Part shown: positions 1 to 6,137 of the stretch, piece by piece
Position numbering within the stretch: the stretch's first letter is position 1
How the letters are laid out: each line of letters starts with the position of its first letter
DNA from: an uncultured Collinsella sp.
GTDB taxonomy: Bacteria; Actinomycetota; Coriobacteriia; Coriobacteriales; Coriobacteriaceae
DNA: 25,869 nt
Reading direction: 5' to 3'
Assembly: GCA_902494625.1 (NCBI GenBank)
Contig: CABUUB010000025.1
Coordinates: 1-25,869, forward strand
Notes under the pieces: generated by a model
The model's database searches: none
Seen by the model: the letters and a program-made list of their open reading frames with translations, nothing else
What the model was told of the DNA's origin: nothing
Position numbers and translations under genes: made by a program

Positions 1-2
1 AG

Positions 3-824
3 CGCGACGCCGCGGTGATCGCGCGGACCGCCCTGGGCGTGCCGGACTCCCTGTCGGGGGTCCCGGGCCGCGGCGAGGCCCTCGAGGCCGCCCGCGCCCT
101 CTCGTCGCAGCGCGACCACGTCGTCGCCTGCGCGACCAGGGACAAGAACCGCCTGCGCGCGGTGCTGCTCGAGTCCTGCCCGGCCCTCGAGGCCGCGGTC
201 GACCTGTCGGACCGGCGGTGGCTTGAGCTGCTCGCCGGGTTCGGCGGGGCGTGGGGGATCGCCCGCTCCGGGGCCGGGGGCCCGCGGGCCGAGGCCGCCG
301 GGGAGGCCGCGGCCGCCTCCACCGCGCCCCCGCCGGCGCTCGTCGAGGCCGAGAACAGGCAGGTCATGTTCCTGGCCGCCCGGATATCGGAGGCCCTCGA
401 CGAGGCCGGGGCCCTCGAGGCCGAGACGGCGGCGCTGCTCGAGGGCGACGAGACCTACGCGTGCCTGCTCACCGTGCCCGGCATCGGCCCGAGGACCGCG
501 GCGCAGCTCGCGGTGTCGGTCGACATCGGGAGGTTCCCGGACCACGACCACCTGGCCTCGTACTGCGGCATAGCCCCGAGGGTGAGGAGCTCCGGCACGT
601 CGGTGAGGTCGGTCAGGGCGTCCAGGCGCGGCGACGCGAGGCTCAAGTCCCTGCTGATCTTCTCGTGCAACAGCCTGGTGAGGTCCTCGGGGCGCTACGG
701 CGAGTACTACCGGGCCTGCAGGGCGCGGGGCATGGGGCACGGGCGGGCGCTCAAGGCCGTCGCGAGGAAGCGGCTCAGGGCGATATACGCCGTGATGCGC
801 GACCGGGTGCCCTACCGGGAGTAG
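3..824 (+). CDS. IS110-family transposase, N-terminus cut by the window edge
   Basis: The reading frame is open to the left edge (codons begin at base 3), so the N-terminal RuvC-like DEDD part lies mostly outside; only about 273 C-terminal residues are seen. The visible part holds a helical linker and then the transposase_20 (IS110/IS116/IS902) domain: LLTVPGIGPRTAAQLA is the helix-hairpin-helix-like segment and YCGIAPRVRSSGTS the region that holds the catalytic serine in this family. IS110 recombinases move a circular DNA intermediate guided by a bridge RNA. The stop TAG is at 822-824. Codon use is extremely GC-rich at third positions, unlike every other gene in the window, which points to recent acquisition from a higher-GC host. 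Family assignment is secure; activity cannot be judged without the N-terminus. Confidence 0.93.
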   Translation, partial: RDAAVIARTALGVPDSLSGVPGRGEALEAARALSSQRDHVVACATRDKNRLRAVLLESCPALEAAVDLSDRRWLELLAGFGGAWGIARSGAGGPRAEAAGEAAAASTAPPPALVEAENRQVMFLAARISEALDEAGALEAETAALLEGDETYACLLTVPGIGPRTAAQLAVSVDIGRFPDHDHLASYCGIAPRVRSSGTSVRSVRASRRGDARLKSLLIFSCNSLVRSSGRYGEYYRACRARGMGHGRALKAVARKRLRAIYAVMRDRVPYRE

Positions 825-833
825 CCCCGACGG

Positions 834-839
834 TTGACA
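834..839 (+). promoter_or_regulatory. Perfect -35 box (TTGACA) in the IS110 right end, orphan in this context
   Basis: TTGACA lies ten bases after the transposase stop. No -10 hexamer stands 16-18 bases downstream (857-862 reads aacgac). In IS110-type elements such as IS621 the right end supplies a -35 and the left end a -10 that join only in the excised circle, making a junction promoter for the bridge RNA. This box fits that role, but the left end is not visible to test it. Confidence 0.35.
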
Positions 840-870
840 AAACTATAGGAACACCCAACGACTACGTAGC

Positions 871-938
871 ATGAGAGTGGATAATCTCCCGGTATGAGCC
901 CATATTCATGCTCAAGGTGGGAGATTATCCACTCTCGT
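871..938. repeat. Palindrome with 18-bp perfect arms and nested inner stem
   Basis: Arms 873-890 and 919-936 are perfect reverse complements (GAGAGTGGATAATCTCCC), extended by a wobble and an A-T pair to 871/938. The 28-base spacer contains a second stem, TGAGC at 895-899 with GCTCA at 910-914. Neither side carries a T-tract, so it is not a typical intrinsic terminator although it lies between the IS element and the 3' end of pdxT. It may be a dispersed palindromic repeat; IS110 elements are known to insert near such sequences. Confidence 0.8.
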
Positions 939-959
939 TTCGTTTGTTGATTTCGATGC

Positions 960-1547
960 CTACATTTGTAGGAACAGTTCGTGGAGGCGGGTGTCTTCGT
1001 CGAGTTCGGGGTGGAAGGTTACGCCGAGCTGGTTGCCCTGGCGCGCGGCGACGATACGGCCGTCGACTTTCGCTAAGGCCTTTGCGTCGCCGTGGACCTC
1101 GACGATGCGGGGCGCGCGGATAAACGTCAGCGGCACTTCACCGTCGATGCCAGCTACCTGCCCCTTGGTTCGAAAACTGCCGAGCTGCCTGCCGTAGGCA
1201 TTGCGCTCAACGAGCACATCCATGGTTGCCAGGCGCGGCGTGCCCTTATCGTCATGGGCGGCAAAGTCGTGAGCCAGCAGAATCAGGCCGGCGCAGGTGC
1301 CCAGGACGGGCATGCCTTCAACAATGCGGGTGCGAAGCTCCTCGAGCATGCCCAACTCATCAAGCAGCTTCCCTTGAACGGTAGACTCGCCGCCGGGAAG
1401 TACCAGACGGTCAAAGTCCTGCTTCAAATCAGCCGCCTGCCTCAGCTCAATACAGCGCGCGCCCAGCTCGGATAGTCTTGCCTCGTGCTCGGCAAATGCG
1501 CCTTGGACCGCCAGCACGGCGACCGTTTGGTCTGCATAATCGCTCAT
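960..1547 (-). CDS. pdxT: Pyridoxal 5'-phosphate synthase glutaminase subunit PdxT
   Basis: This class I glutamine amidotransferase of 195 residues, the usual family length, releases ammonia from glutamine and passes it to PdxS in the cytoplasmic PdxST complex that makes pyridoxal phosphate (DXP-independent route). The nucleophile is Cys85 in GTCAGLIL, and the triad is completed by His179 and Glu181 in TFHPEL; the PGGEST motif sits at 51-56. The start ATG at 1547 follows AGAAAGGA on the minus strand. It begins 20 bases after the stop of pdxS and is clearly co-transcribed with it. Confidence 0.98.
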   Translation of the reverse strand: MSDYADQTVAVLAVQGAFAEHEARLSELGARCIELRQAADLKQDFDRLVLPGGESTVQGKLLDELGMLEELRTRIVEGMPVLGTCAGLILLAHDFAAHDDKGTPRLATMDVLVERNAYGRQLGSFRTKGQVAGIDGEVPLTFIRAPRIVEVHGDAKALAKVDGRIVAARQGNQLGVTFHPELDEDTRLHELFLQM

Positions 1548-1567
1548 GTGCGATCCTTTCTGCTGGA

Positions 1568-2458
1568 CTAGCGCCCGCGCTCTTCCATGATAATCTCGAT
1601 CTCGTCGGCGTTGATGCCCACCATGGCCTCGCCCAGGTCCTCTGAAAGCTCGGCAATGAGCTTGGCATCGGTGAAGTTTGCCACGGCCTTGACGATGGCG
1701 GCTGCGCGCTTGGCGGGGTCGCCGCTCTTAAAGATGCCCGAGCCGACAAACACGCCTTCGGCGCCCAGCTGCATCATCAGCGCGGCGTCGGCGGGGGTCG
1801 CTACGCCGCCGGCGGCAAAGTTCACGACGGGAAGCTTACCCGTGGCATGGACCTCGCGCACCAGCTCGACCGGAACCTGCAGTTGCTTGGCTGCCTCAAA
1901 GAGCTCGTCGTTGCGCAGGGCAACAACGTCACGGATCTGCTTTTGGATCTTGCGCATGTGACGCACGGCCTGAACGACGTCGCCCGTACCCGGCTCACCC
2001 TTGGTGCGAATCATCGTGGCGCCTTCGGCAACACGGCGCAGCGCCTCGCCCAGATCACGGGCGCCGCAGACAAACGGCACGTCAAACTGGGTCTTGTCGA
2101 TGTGATAGACGTCATCGGCAGGGGAGAGAACCTCGGACTCATCGATGTAGTCGATCTCGATGGCCTGCAGGACCTGCGCCTCGACGATGTGACCGATGCG
2201 GCACTTGGCCATGACGGGGATGGAGACGGCCTCTTGGATGCCCTTGATCATCTTGGGGTCGCTCATGCGCGAGACGCCGCCTGCGGCGCGGATGTCGGCC
2301 GGGATGCGCTCGAGGGCCATGACGGCGCAGGCGCCTGCCTCCTCGGCGATGCGTGCCTGCTCGGGCGTGGTAACGTCCATGATGACGCCGCCCTTGAGCA
2401 TCTGCGCGAGCTCGCGATTGAGTTTGACGCGGTCGGCCTTGCTGTTCTGTTCTGCCAT
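1568..2458 (-). CDS. pdxS: Pyridoxal 5'-phosphate synthase lyase subunit PdxS
   Basis: PdxS is the (beta/alpha)8-barrel synthase that condenses ribose 5-phosphate, glyceraldehyde 3-phosphate and ammonia from PdxT into PLP. The two catalytic lysines are visible: Lys85 (VMAKCRIGH) and Lys153 (MIRTKGEPGTG), with the conserved Asp28 in GGVIMDVT. I place the start at 2458 (MAEQNSKAD), preceded by AAGGGAG on the minus strand; this gives 296 residues, the normal family length. An in-frame extension to 2500 has no ribosome site and is rejected. It is the first gene of the pdxST operon, under the divergent regulator PdxR. Confidence 0.98.
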   Translation of the reverse strand: MAEQNSKADRVKLNRELAQMLKGGVIMDVTTPEQARIAEEAGACAVMALERIPADIRAAGGVSRMSDPKMIKGIQEAVSIPVMAKCRIGHIVEAQVLQAIEIDYIDESEVLSPADDVYHIDKTQFDVPFVCGARDLGEALRRVAEGATMIRTKGEPGTGDVVQAVRHMRKIQKQIRDVVALRNDELFEAAKQLQVPVELVREVHATGKLPVVNFAAGGVATPADAALMMQLGAEGVFVGSGIFKSGDPAKRAAAIVKAVANFTDAKLIAELSEDLGEAMVGINADEIEIIMEERGR

Positions 2459-2518
2459 GGTTGCTCCCTTGGTTGGCATGTGCATTGCTTGACGGAACAT
2501 CCTATCGGGGAGCTGGGT

Positions 2519-2547
2519 ATGACAAAATACTCAGTTTTCGAGATAAT
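2519..2547 (+). promoter_or_regulatory. Predicted pdxR promoter, fully overlapping the pdxST promoter
   Basis: On the plus strand, -35 ATGACA (2519-2524), a 17-base spacer and -10 GATAAT (2542-2547) match the sigma70-type consensus in 5/6 positions each. The two divergent promoters share almost all their bases, so polymerase cannot occupy both at once. Confidence 0.6.
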
Positions 2548-2552
2548 TACAA
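2524..2552 (-). promoter_or_regulatory. Predicted pdxST promoter
   Basis: On the minus strand, -35 TTGTAA (2547-2552), a 17-base spacer and -10 TATTTT (2524-2529) stand about 65 bases upstream of the pdxS start. The AAGGTCAG repeat at 2551-2558 touches the -35 box, the usual position for an activator site. Confidence 0.6.
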
Positions 2553-2592
2553 GGTCAGACTAATACCAGATTGAATGACTTAATAAGGTCAG
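2551..2592. promoter_or_regulatory. Direct repeats AAGGTCAG x2, likely PdxR binding sites
   Basis: AAGGTCAG occurs at 2551-2558 and again at 2585-2592, 34 bases apart in the same orientation. MocR/PdxR-type regulators commonly bind direct repeats in the pdxR-pdxST intergenic region. Placed just upstream of the pdxST -35 and at the start of the pdxR transcript, the pair would suit activation of pdxST and repression of pdxR. Assignment is by position and analogy. Confidence 0.55.
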
Positions 2593-2603
2593 GTGATAGG
2601 CTC

Positions 2604-4019
2604 ATGCTTGACTACAATTTGGAAAAACGCGGCGAAGCATCGCTCTATGAGTATGTTTACCAGCAAATTCGAGATGATATCGTAGCTGGACGCATTGTGG
2701 CGGGGGAGCATTTGCCGTCTAAGCGCGCCTTTGCCAGTCATCTGGGAATCAGTGTTATTACCATCGAGAATGCATATAGCCAGTTACTCGCTGAGGGCTA
2801 TATTTGCTCAATACCACGTCGTGGCTACTACGCTTGCGAGCTTCCGGATGCACCGGTTTTGGCTTCGGCTGCGGAGGGCATCGACCGAGATGCCGTCTCT
2901 GTGGGCCCCAGCGTGCATGATGTCAACGGACAGGTCGAGCGATTCGATGCGCTTTCTCCTTCTGCTTTGGAGGCGGCGCGGCTTTGGCAAAGCGCACTGC
3001 GGGCGACGCTGGCATCCGAAGACGAGCGCGAAATCTTTTCGCCCGCGCCAGCACAGGGCACCGCTCGGCTACGACGCGCAATTGCTCATCATCTGCGCGG
3101 GACAAGGGGCATGAATGTCGACCCCTACAACATTGTTATCGGCGCGGGCGCCCAGCTGCTCGATACCATGTTGGTTCAGCTGCTTGGAGCCGACAAGGTG
3201 TATGCCGTTGAAGATCCGGGCTATTTGCGCCTGACGCGCATCTATCAGGCTATGGGTTGCAAAGTTCGGCATATCCCGTTGGATGGTGAGGGCGTGGATT
3301 TGAGCGCTCTGCAGAAAACCGGGACCGACGTTCTTCACCTGATGCCGTCCCATCAGTATCCGACCGGCCTTGTGACGAGCATTGCACGTCGCTATGCGCT
3401 GCTGAGCTGGGCCGCCGAGCGGCCGGGCCGGTATCTCATCGAAGACGACTTCGATTGTGAGTTTCGCCTTGCCGGCAAGCCGATTCCCGCGCTCGCGTCA
3501 ATCGATGCCGCCCAGTCGGTTATCTATACCAACACGTTTTCGAAGAGCCTTTCATCGGCGTTGCGTCTAGCGTACATGGTGTTGCCCGATGAGCTGATGG
3601 AGCGGTTTAGGCGCAACCTTGGTTTTTACGCTTCATCGGTGAGCTCTGTTGACCAGGTCGCTTTGGCTCGTTTGCTGGAATCGGGTGATTACGAGCGACA
3701 TGTGAACCGCGTGCGCGTGCGCGCTCGCGAGGCACGCGATGGCCTGGCGGCGCTTGTGCGGAAGGCGTTTCCGGCAGGGGAGGTCTCGATCGAACATGCA
3801 GACGCGGGCCTTTACTGTACCGTTGCCCTGGCCGAGGACAAGGCGGGGGAGAGTTTCGCGAAGGCTCTTGCTGACGCTCGTATTTCCTATGTCAACATCG
3901 CCGATTGCCTGTGGACGGGTGATCGGGCATCGACTAAGAACACTCCATCTCGCGTCCTCATTCAATACGACGACCTGAGCCCTCATTCGCTCGTCGTTCT
4001 TCAAGAACAGCTGCAATAA
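2604..4019 (+). CDS. pdxR: MocR-type (GntR/aminotransferase) transcriptional regulator PdxR
   Basis: The protein joins an N-terminal GntR-type winged helix (about residues 14-80; LPSKRAFASHLGIS is the recognition region) to a fold-type I aminotransferase domain (about 110-470) that senses PLP. Lys314 in NTFSKSLSS is the expected Schiff-base lysine; DDFDCEF (281-287) and MPSHQYPTG (248-256) are typical MocR cofactor-site motifs. The gene is divergent from pdxST, as is usual for PdxR, so it most likely activates pdxST when PLP is low and represses itself. I use ATG 2604, preceded by AGGTGA with a 7-base spacer (471 residues); an in-frame TTG at 2571 has no ribosome site. Confidence 0.93.
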   Translation: MLDYNLEKRGEASLYEYVYQQIRDDIVAGRIVAGEHLPSKRAFASHLGISVITIENAYSQLLAEGYICSIPRRGYYACELPDAPVLASAAEGIDRDAVSVGPSVHDVNGQVERFDALSPSALEAARLWQSALRATLASEDEREIFSPAPAQGTARLRRAIAHHLRGTRGMNVDPYNIVIGAGAQLLDTMLVQLLGADKVYAVEDPGYLRLTRIYQAMGCKVRHIPLDGEGVDLSALQKTGTDVLHLMPSHQYPTGLVTSIARRYALLSWAAERPGRYLIEDDFDCEFRLAGKPIPALASIDAAQSVIYTNTFSKSLSSALRLAYMVLPDELMERFRRNLGFYASSVSSVDQVALARLLESGDYERHVNRVRVRAREARDGLAALVRKAFPAGEVSIEHADAGLYCTVALAEDKAGESFAKALADARISYVNIADCLWTGDRASTKNTPSRVLIQYDDLSPHSLVVLQEQLQ

Positions 4020-4025
4020 GCCCAC

Positions 4026-4057
4026 GAAAAAGGCCCGAACCAATACGGTCCGGGCCT
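4026..4057 (-). terminator. Intrinsic terminator of the rubrerythrin gene
   Basis: Arms 4031-4041 and 4047-4057 form an 11-bp stem with one G-U pair on the minus strand and a 5-base loop, followed on that strand by a run of five T. It sits between convergent pdxR and rubrerythrin and could also stop pdxR, though the plus side lacks a T-tract. Confidence 0.8.
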
Positions 4058-4091
4058 CATCGAGCTAGAGGTTATGTCTCAGGCGGTTGGC

Positions 4092-4652
4092 TTAGCCAAA
4101 GTAGCGCTTAAGCAGGCCGGCGAAAGCCTTGCCGTGGCGGGCCTCGTCGCGAGCCATCTCGTGCACGGTGTCGTGGATGGCATCGAGGCCGGCGGCCTTG
4201 GCGCGCTTGGCAAGATCGGTCTTGCCGGCGGTGGCGCCGTTCTCGGCCTCAACGCGCATCTCGAGATTCTTCTTGGTGGAGTCGGTCACGACCTCGCCCA
4301 GGAGCTCAGCGAACTTGGCGGCGTGCTCGGCCTCCTCGTGGGCAGCCTTCTCCCAGTACAGGCCGATCTCGGGATAGCCCTCGCGATGAGCGACGCGAGC
4401 CATGGCCAGGTACATACCGACCTCAGAGCACTCGCCCTCAAAGTTGGCGCGCAGGTCGGCAACGATGTCCTCGGAGACGCCCTCCATCTTGGCGACGCCC
4501 ACGACGTGCTCGGCAGCCCACTCGAGCTGACCCTCCTCCTGCTTCAGGAAACGAGAACCGGGAACGCCGCACTGGGGGCACTTGAAGTCCTCGGGCAGCT
4601 GGTCGCCGTCGAACTCTTCCACATAACCGCAAACGGGGCAAACAAACTTCAT
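4092..4652 (-). CDS. Reverse rubrerythrin (rubredoxin-first diiron peroxidase)
   Basis: The N-terminal rubredoxin-type iron site has Cys5, Cys8, Cys25 and Cys28 (CPVCGY and CPQCG). The ferritin-like diiron domain follows, with ExxH pairs at Glu107/His110 (EEAEH) and Glu170/His173 (RDEARH), plus other conserved glutamates around 72-77 and 137. This domain order is reversed relative to classical rubrerythrin and is typical of NADH-linked H2O2/O2-reducing enzymes of anaerobes. The start at 4652 (MKFVCP) follows AAAGGA with normal spacing and gives 186 residues; a 35-residue upstream extension crosses the promoter and leader hairpin and is rejected. It is monocistronic, with its own promoter and terminator. 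The natural electron donor cannot be read from sequence. Confidence 0.94.
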   Translation of the reverse strand: MKFVCPVCGYVEEFDGDQLPEDFKCPQCGVPGSRFLKQEEGQLEWAAEHVVGVAKMEGVSEDIVADLRANFEGECSEVGMYLAMARVAHREGYPEIGLYWEKAAHEEAEHAAKFAELLGEVVTDSTKKNLEMRVEAENGATAGKTDLAKRAKAAGLDAIHDTVHEMARDEARHGKAFAGLLKRYFG

Positions 4653-4688
4653 GATTCGATCCTTTCGATCGATGGCGATGGGGCGCTT

Positions 4689-4717
4689 GTCCGGTCCCGT
4701 AAGGGCCCTCTCCGGAC
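4689..4717 (-). promoter_or_regulatory. Hairpin in the rubrerythrin 5' leader
   Basis: GTCCGG (4689-4694) pairs with CCGGAC (4712-4717), and CCC (4696-4698) with GGG (4703-4705), within the predicted untranslated leader. It could affect mRNA stability or translation; no known riboswitch class was recognised. Confidence 0.4.
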
Positions 4718-4736
4718 GTGCGTCTTGACGAGTTCT

Positions 4737-4764
4737 ATTATCCATAAATGCAACCAAATGTGAA
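4737..4764 (-). promoter_or_regulatory. Predicted rubrerythrin promoter
   Basis: On the minus strand, -35 TTCACA (4759-4764), a 16-base spacer and -10 GATAAT (4737-4742) each match consensus at 5/6. The surrounding 60 bases are strikingly AT-rich compared with the genes. Confidence 0.55.
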
Positions 4765-4810
4765 GCCTATTAGGAATGATTTTTAATAAAACAATTTTGA
4801 GATATGAAGA

Positions 4811-4890
4811 TGTTGATTGATTAACGATTGGCGGGCCGTCTTTGACCGCCGCTGAGTACAATCGGTCGAGCAAATGTTGACCAATCAACA
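4811..4890. promoter_or_regulatory. Two similar operator-like palindromes upstream of the alcohol dehydrogenase
   Basis: TGTTGACCAATCAACA at 4875-4890 is a perfect 6-bp inverted repeat with a 4-base spacer. TGTTGATTGATTAACG at 4811-4826 is a degenerate version (first half identical). They are 64 bases apart and flank a -10-like TACAAT (4857-4862). The arrangement suggests a dimeric repressor acting on the ADH operon; no regulator gene for it is adjacent. Confidence 0.45.
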
Positions 4891-4908
4891 AATGAAGGAG
4901 TTTCCTTT

Positions 4909-6129
4909 ATGCATCTAGCCCGCCGCGCCTGGTGCCGAACGTATCAAACGGTTTTTCGCATCGCATTGCCGGTGCTGCCCTATACCGAGCCACGCATTCT
5001 GGAGCACGCTGAGGATGTGCCCACAGTGCTTCAAAAGCGTTCGATACAGCGGGTTCTTATCGTGACGGATCCCGGCATTGCCCGTCTGGGGCTCACGGCA
5101 CCGCTCGAGACAGCGCTCGCGTCCAAGGGAATTGGCGTTGCGGTCTATGCCAAAACATCAGCGAACCCCACGGTCTCAAACGTGGAAGAAGCGGCGTCCC
5201 TGTATCGAGAGCGCGCCTGCCAGGCCATTATCGGCTTTGGCGGTGGCTCGGCCATGGACTGCGCCAAGGGCGTGGGCGCACGCATCGCGCAGCCAAACAA
5301 GCCCATCAACAAGATGCGAGGGCTGCTGCGGATTCATCGTCGCCTGCCGCTGCTTATCGCCGTTCCCACCACGGCAGGTACGGGAAGTGAGGTCACGCTT
5401 GCGGCAGTAATTACCGATGACGAGACACACTACAAGTATCCCATTAACGACTTTGTGCTTATCCCGCGCTTCGCGGTGCACGACCCCGAGTTTACGCGCG
5501 GCCTGCCCGCTTCCATTACGGGACAAACGGGCATGGACGCCCTGACGCATGCCGTCGAGGCGTTTATCGGGCGAAGCACCACACCCTATACGCGCAAGAT
5601 GGCGCGACAGGCGGTTCAGCTCATCCACGACAATTTGCTCGAGGCCTATGAGCATGGCGATGACATGCGTGCGCGTCGCAGTATGCTTTCGGCGGCGTAT
5701 AAGGCGGGTGTTGCCTTTACGCGCTCCTATGTTGGATACGTTCATGCCATCGCACACAGCCTGGGCGGGCGTTACGGGATTCCGCACGGCTTGGCCAATG
5801 CTATCATCCTGCCGCACATGCTTCGCGCTTATGGTGAAGCTGCTGCTCCTAAGCTCGCTGATCTCGCCCGCATGGCCGGCATCGCGCCGGTTAACGCGCA
5901 GGACAGCCTGGCGGCCGAGGCCTTTATCGATTGGGTCGACCGCATGAACGCCGCCTTGGACATTCCCAAATATGTGGCGGGCATTCGCCGCTCTGACATT
6001 CCGCAGATGGCAGCACATGCCGATGCCGAGGCCAATCCTCTGTACCCCGTTCCGCTTTTGATGGACCGTTTGGAGCTCGAGCGTATGTACGAAGTCGTCG
6101 CGGGTGGTATGTTTGAGGACAAGAACTAG
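4909..6129 (+). CDS. Iron-containing alcohol dehydrogenase
   Basis: This is an NAD(P)-dependent group III (iron) alcohol dehydrogenase of 406 residues. The N-terminal Rossmann-like domain carries GGGSAMD (111-117) for nucleotide binding; the C-terminal helical domain carries metal ligands Asp210 and His214 (GMDALTHAVEAF), His279 (YVHAIAHS) and His293 (IPHG), at the spacing normal for the family. The first 20 residues before the PYTEPRI strand are somewhat longer than usual. The start ATG follows a GGAG site. The aldehyde dehydrogenase starts 8 bases after its stop, so the two probably work together in interconverting an alcohol, aldehyde and acid. The substrate cannot be deduced. Confidence 0.95.
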   Translation: MHLARRAWCRTYQTVFRIALPVLPYTEPRILEHAEDVPTVLQKRSIQRVLIVTDPGIARLGLTAPLETALASKGIGVAVYAKTSANPTVSNVEEAASLYRERACQAIIGFGGGSAMDCAKGVGARIAQPNKPINKMRGLLRIHRRLPLLIAVPTTAGTGSEVTLAAVITDDETHYKYPINDFVLIPRFAVHDPEFTRGLPASITGQTGMDALTHAVEAFIGRSTTPYTRKMARQAVQLIHDNLLEAYEHGDDMRARRSMLSAAYKAGVAFTRSYVGYVHAIAHSLGGRYGIPHGLANAIILPHMLRAYGEAAAPKLADLARMAGIAPVNAQDSLAAEAFIDWVDRMNAALDIPKYVAGIRRSDIPQMAAHADAEANPLYPVPLLMDRLELERMYEVVAGGMFEDKN

Positions 6130-6137
6130 GAGGGCCC

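Larger units (their letters stand above)
1..860 (+). mobile_element. Right part of an IS110-family insertion sequence
   Basis: The element consists of the transposase 3' part plus a short noncoding right end. IS110 elements lack clear terminal inverted repeats, so the exact right boundary cannot be read; it lies somewhere between the stop at 824 and the palindrome starting at 871. The left end, where IS110-group bridge RNAs are encoded, is outside the window. Confidence 0.6.

Noticed and set aside
2571..2603. TTG start for pdxR
   Set aside because: No ribosome site precedes it, whereas ATG 2604 has AGGTGA at ideal distance.
4074..4763. Long plus-strand ORF opposite rubrerythrin
   Set aside because: It is the mirror frame of a clear rubrerythrin gene, with Leu/Gly/Ala-rich low-information protein.
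4741..4800. Fur/PerR-like operator in the rubrerythrin promoter
   Set aside because: The region is AT-rich, but no palindrome close to a known Fur or PerR box could be found.
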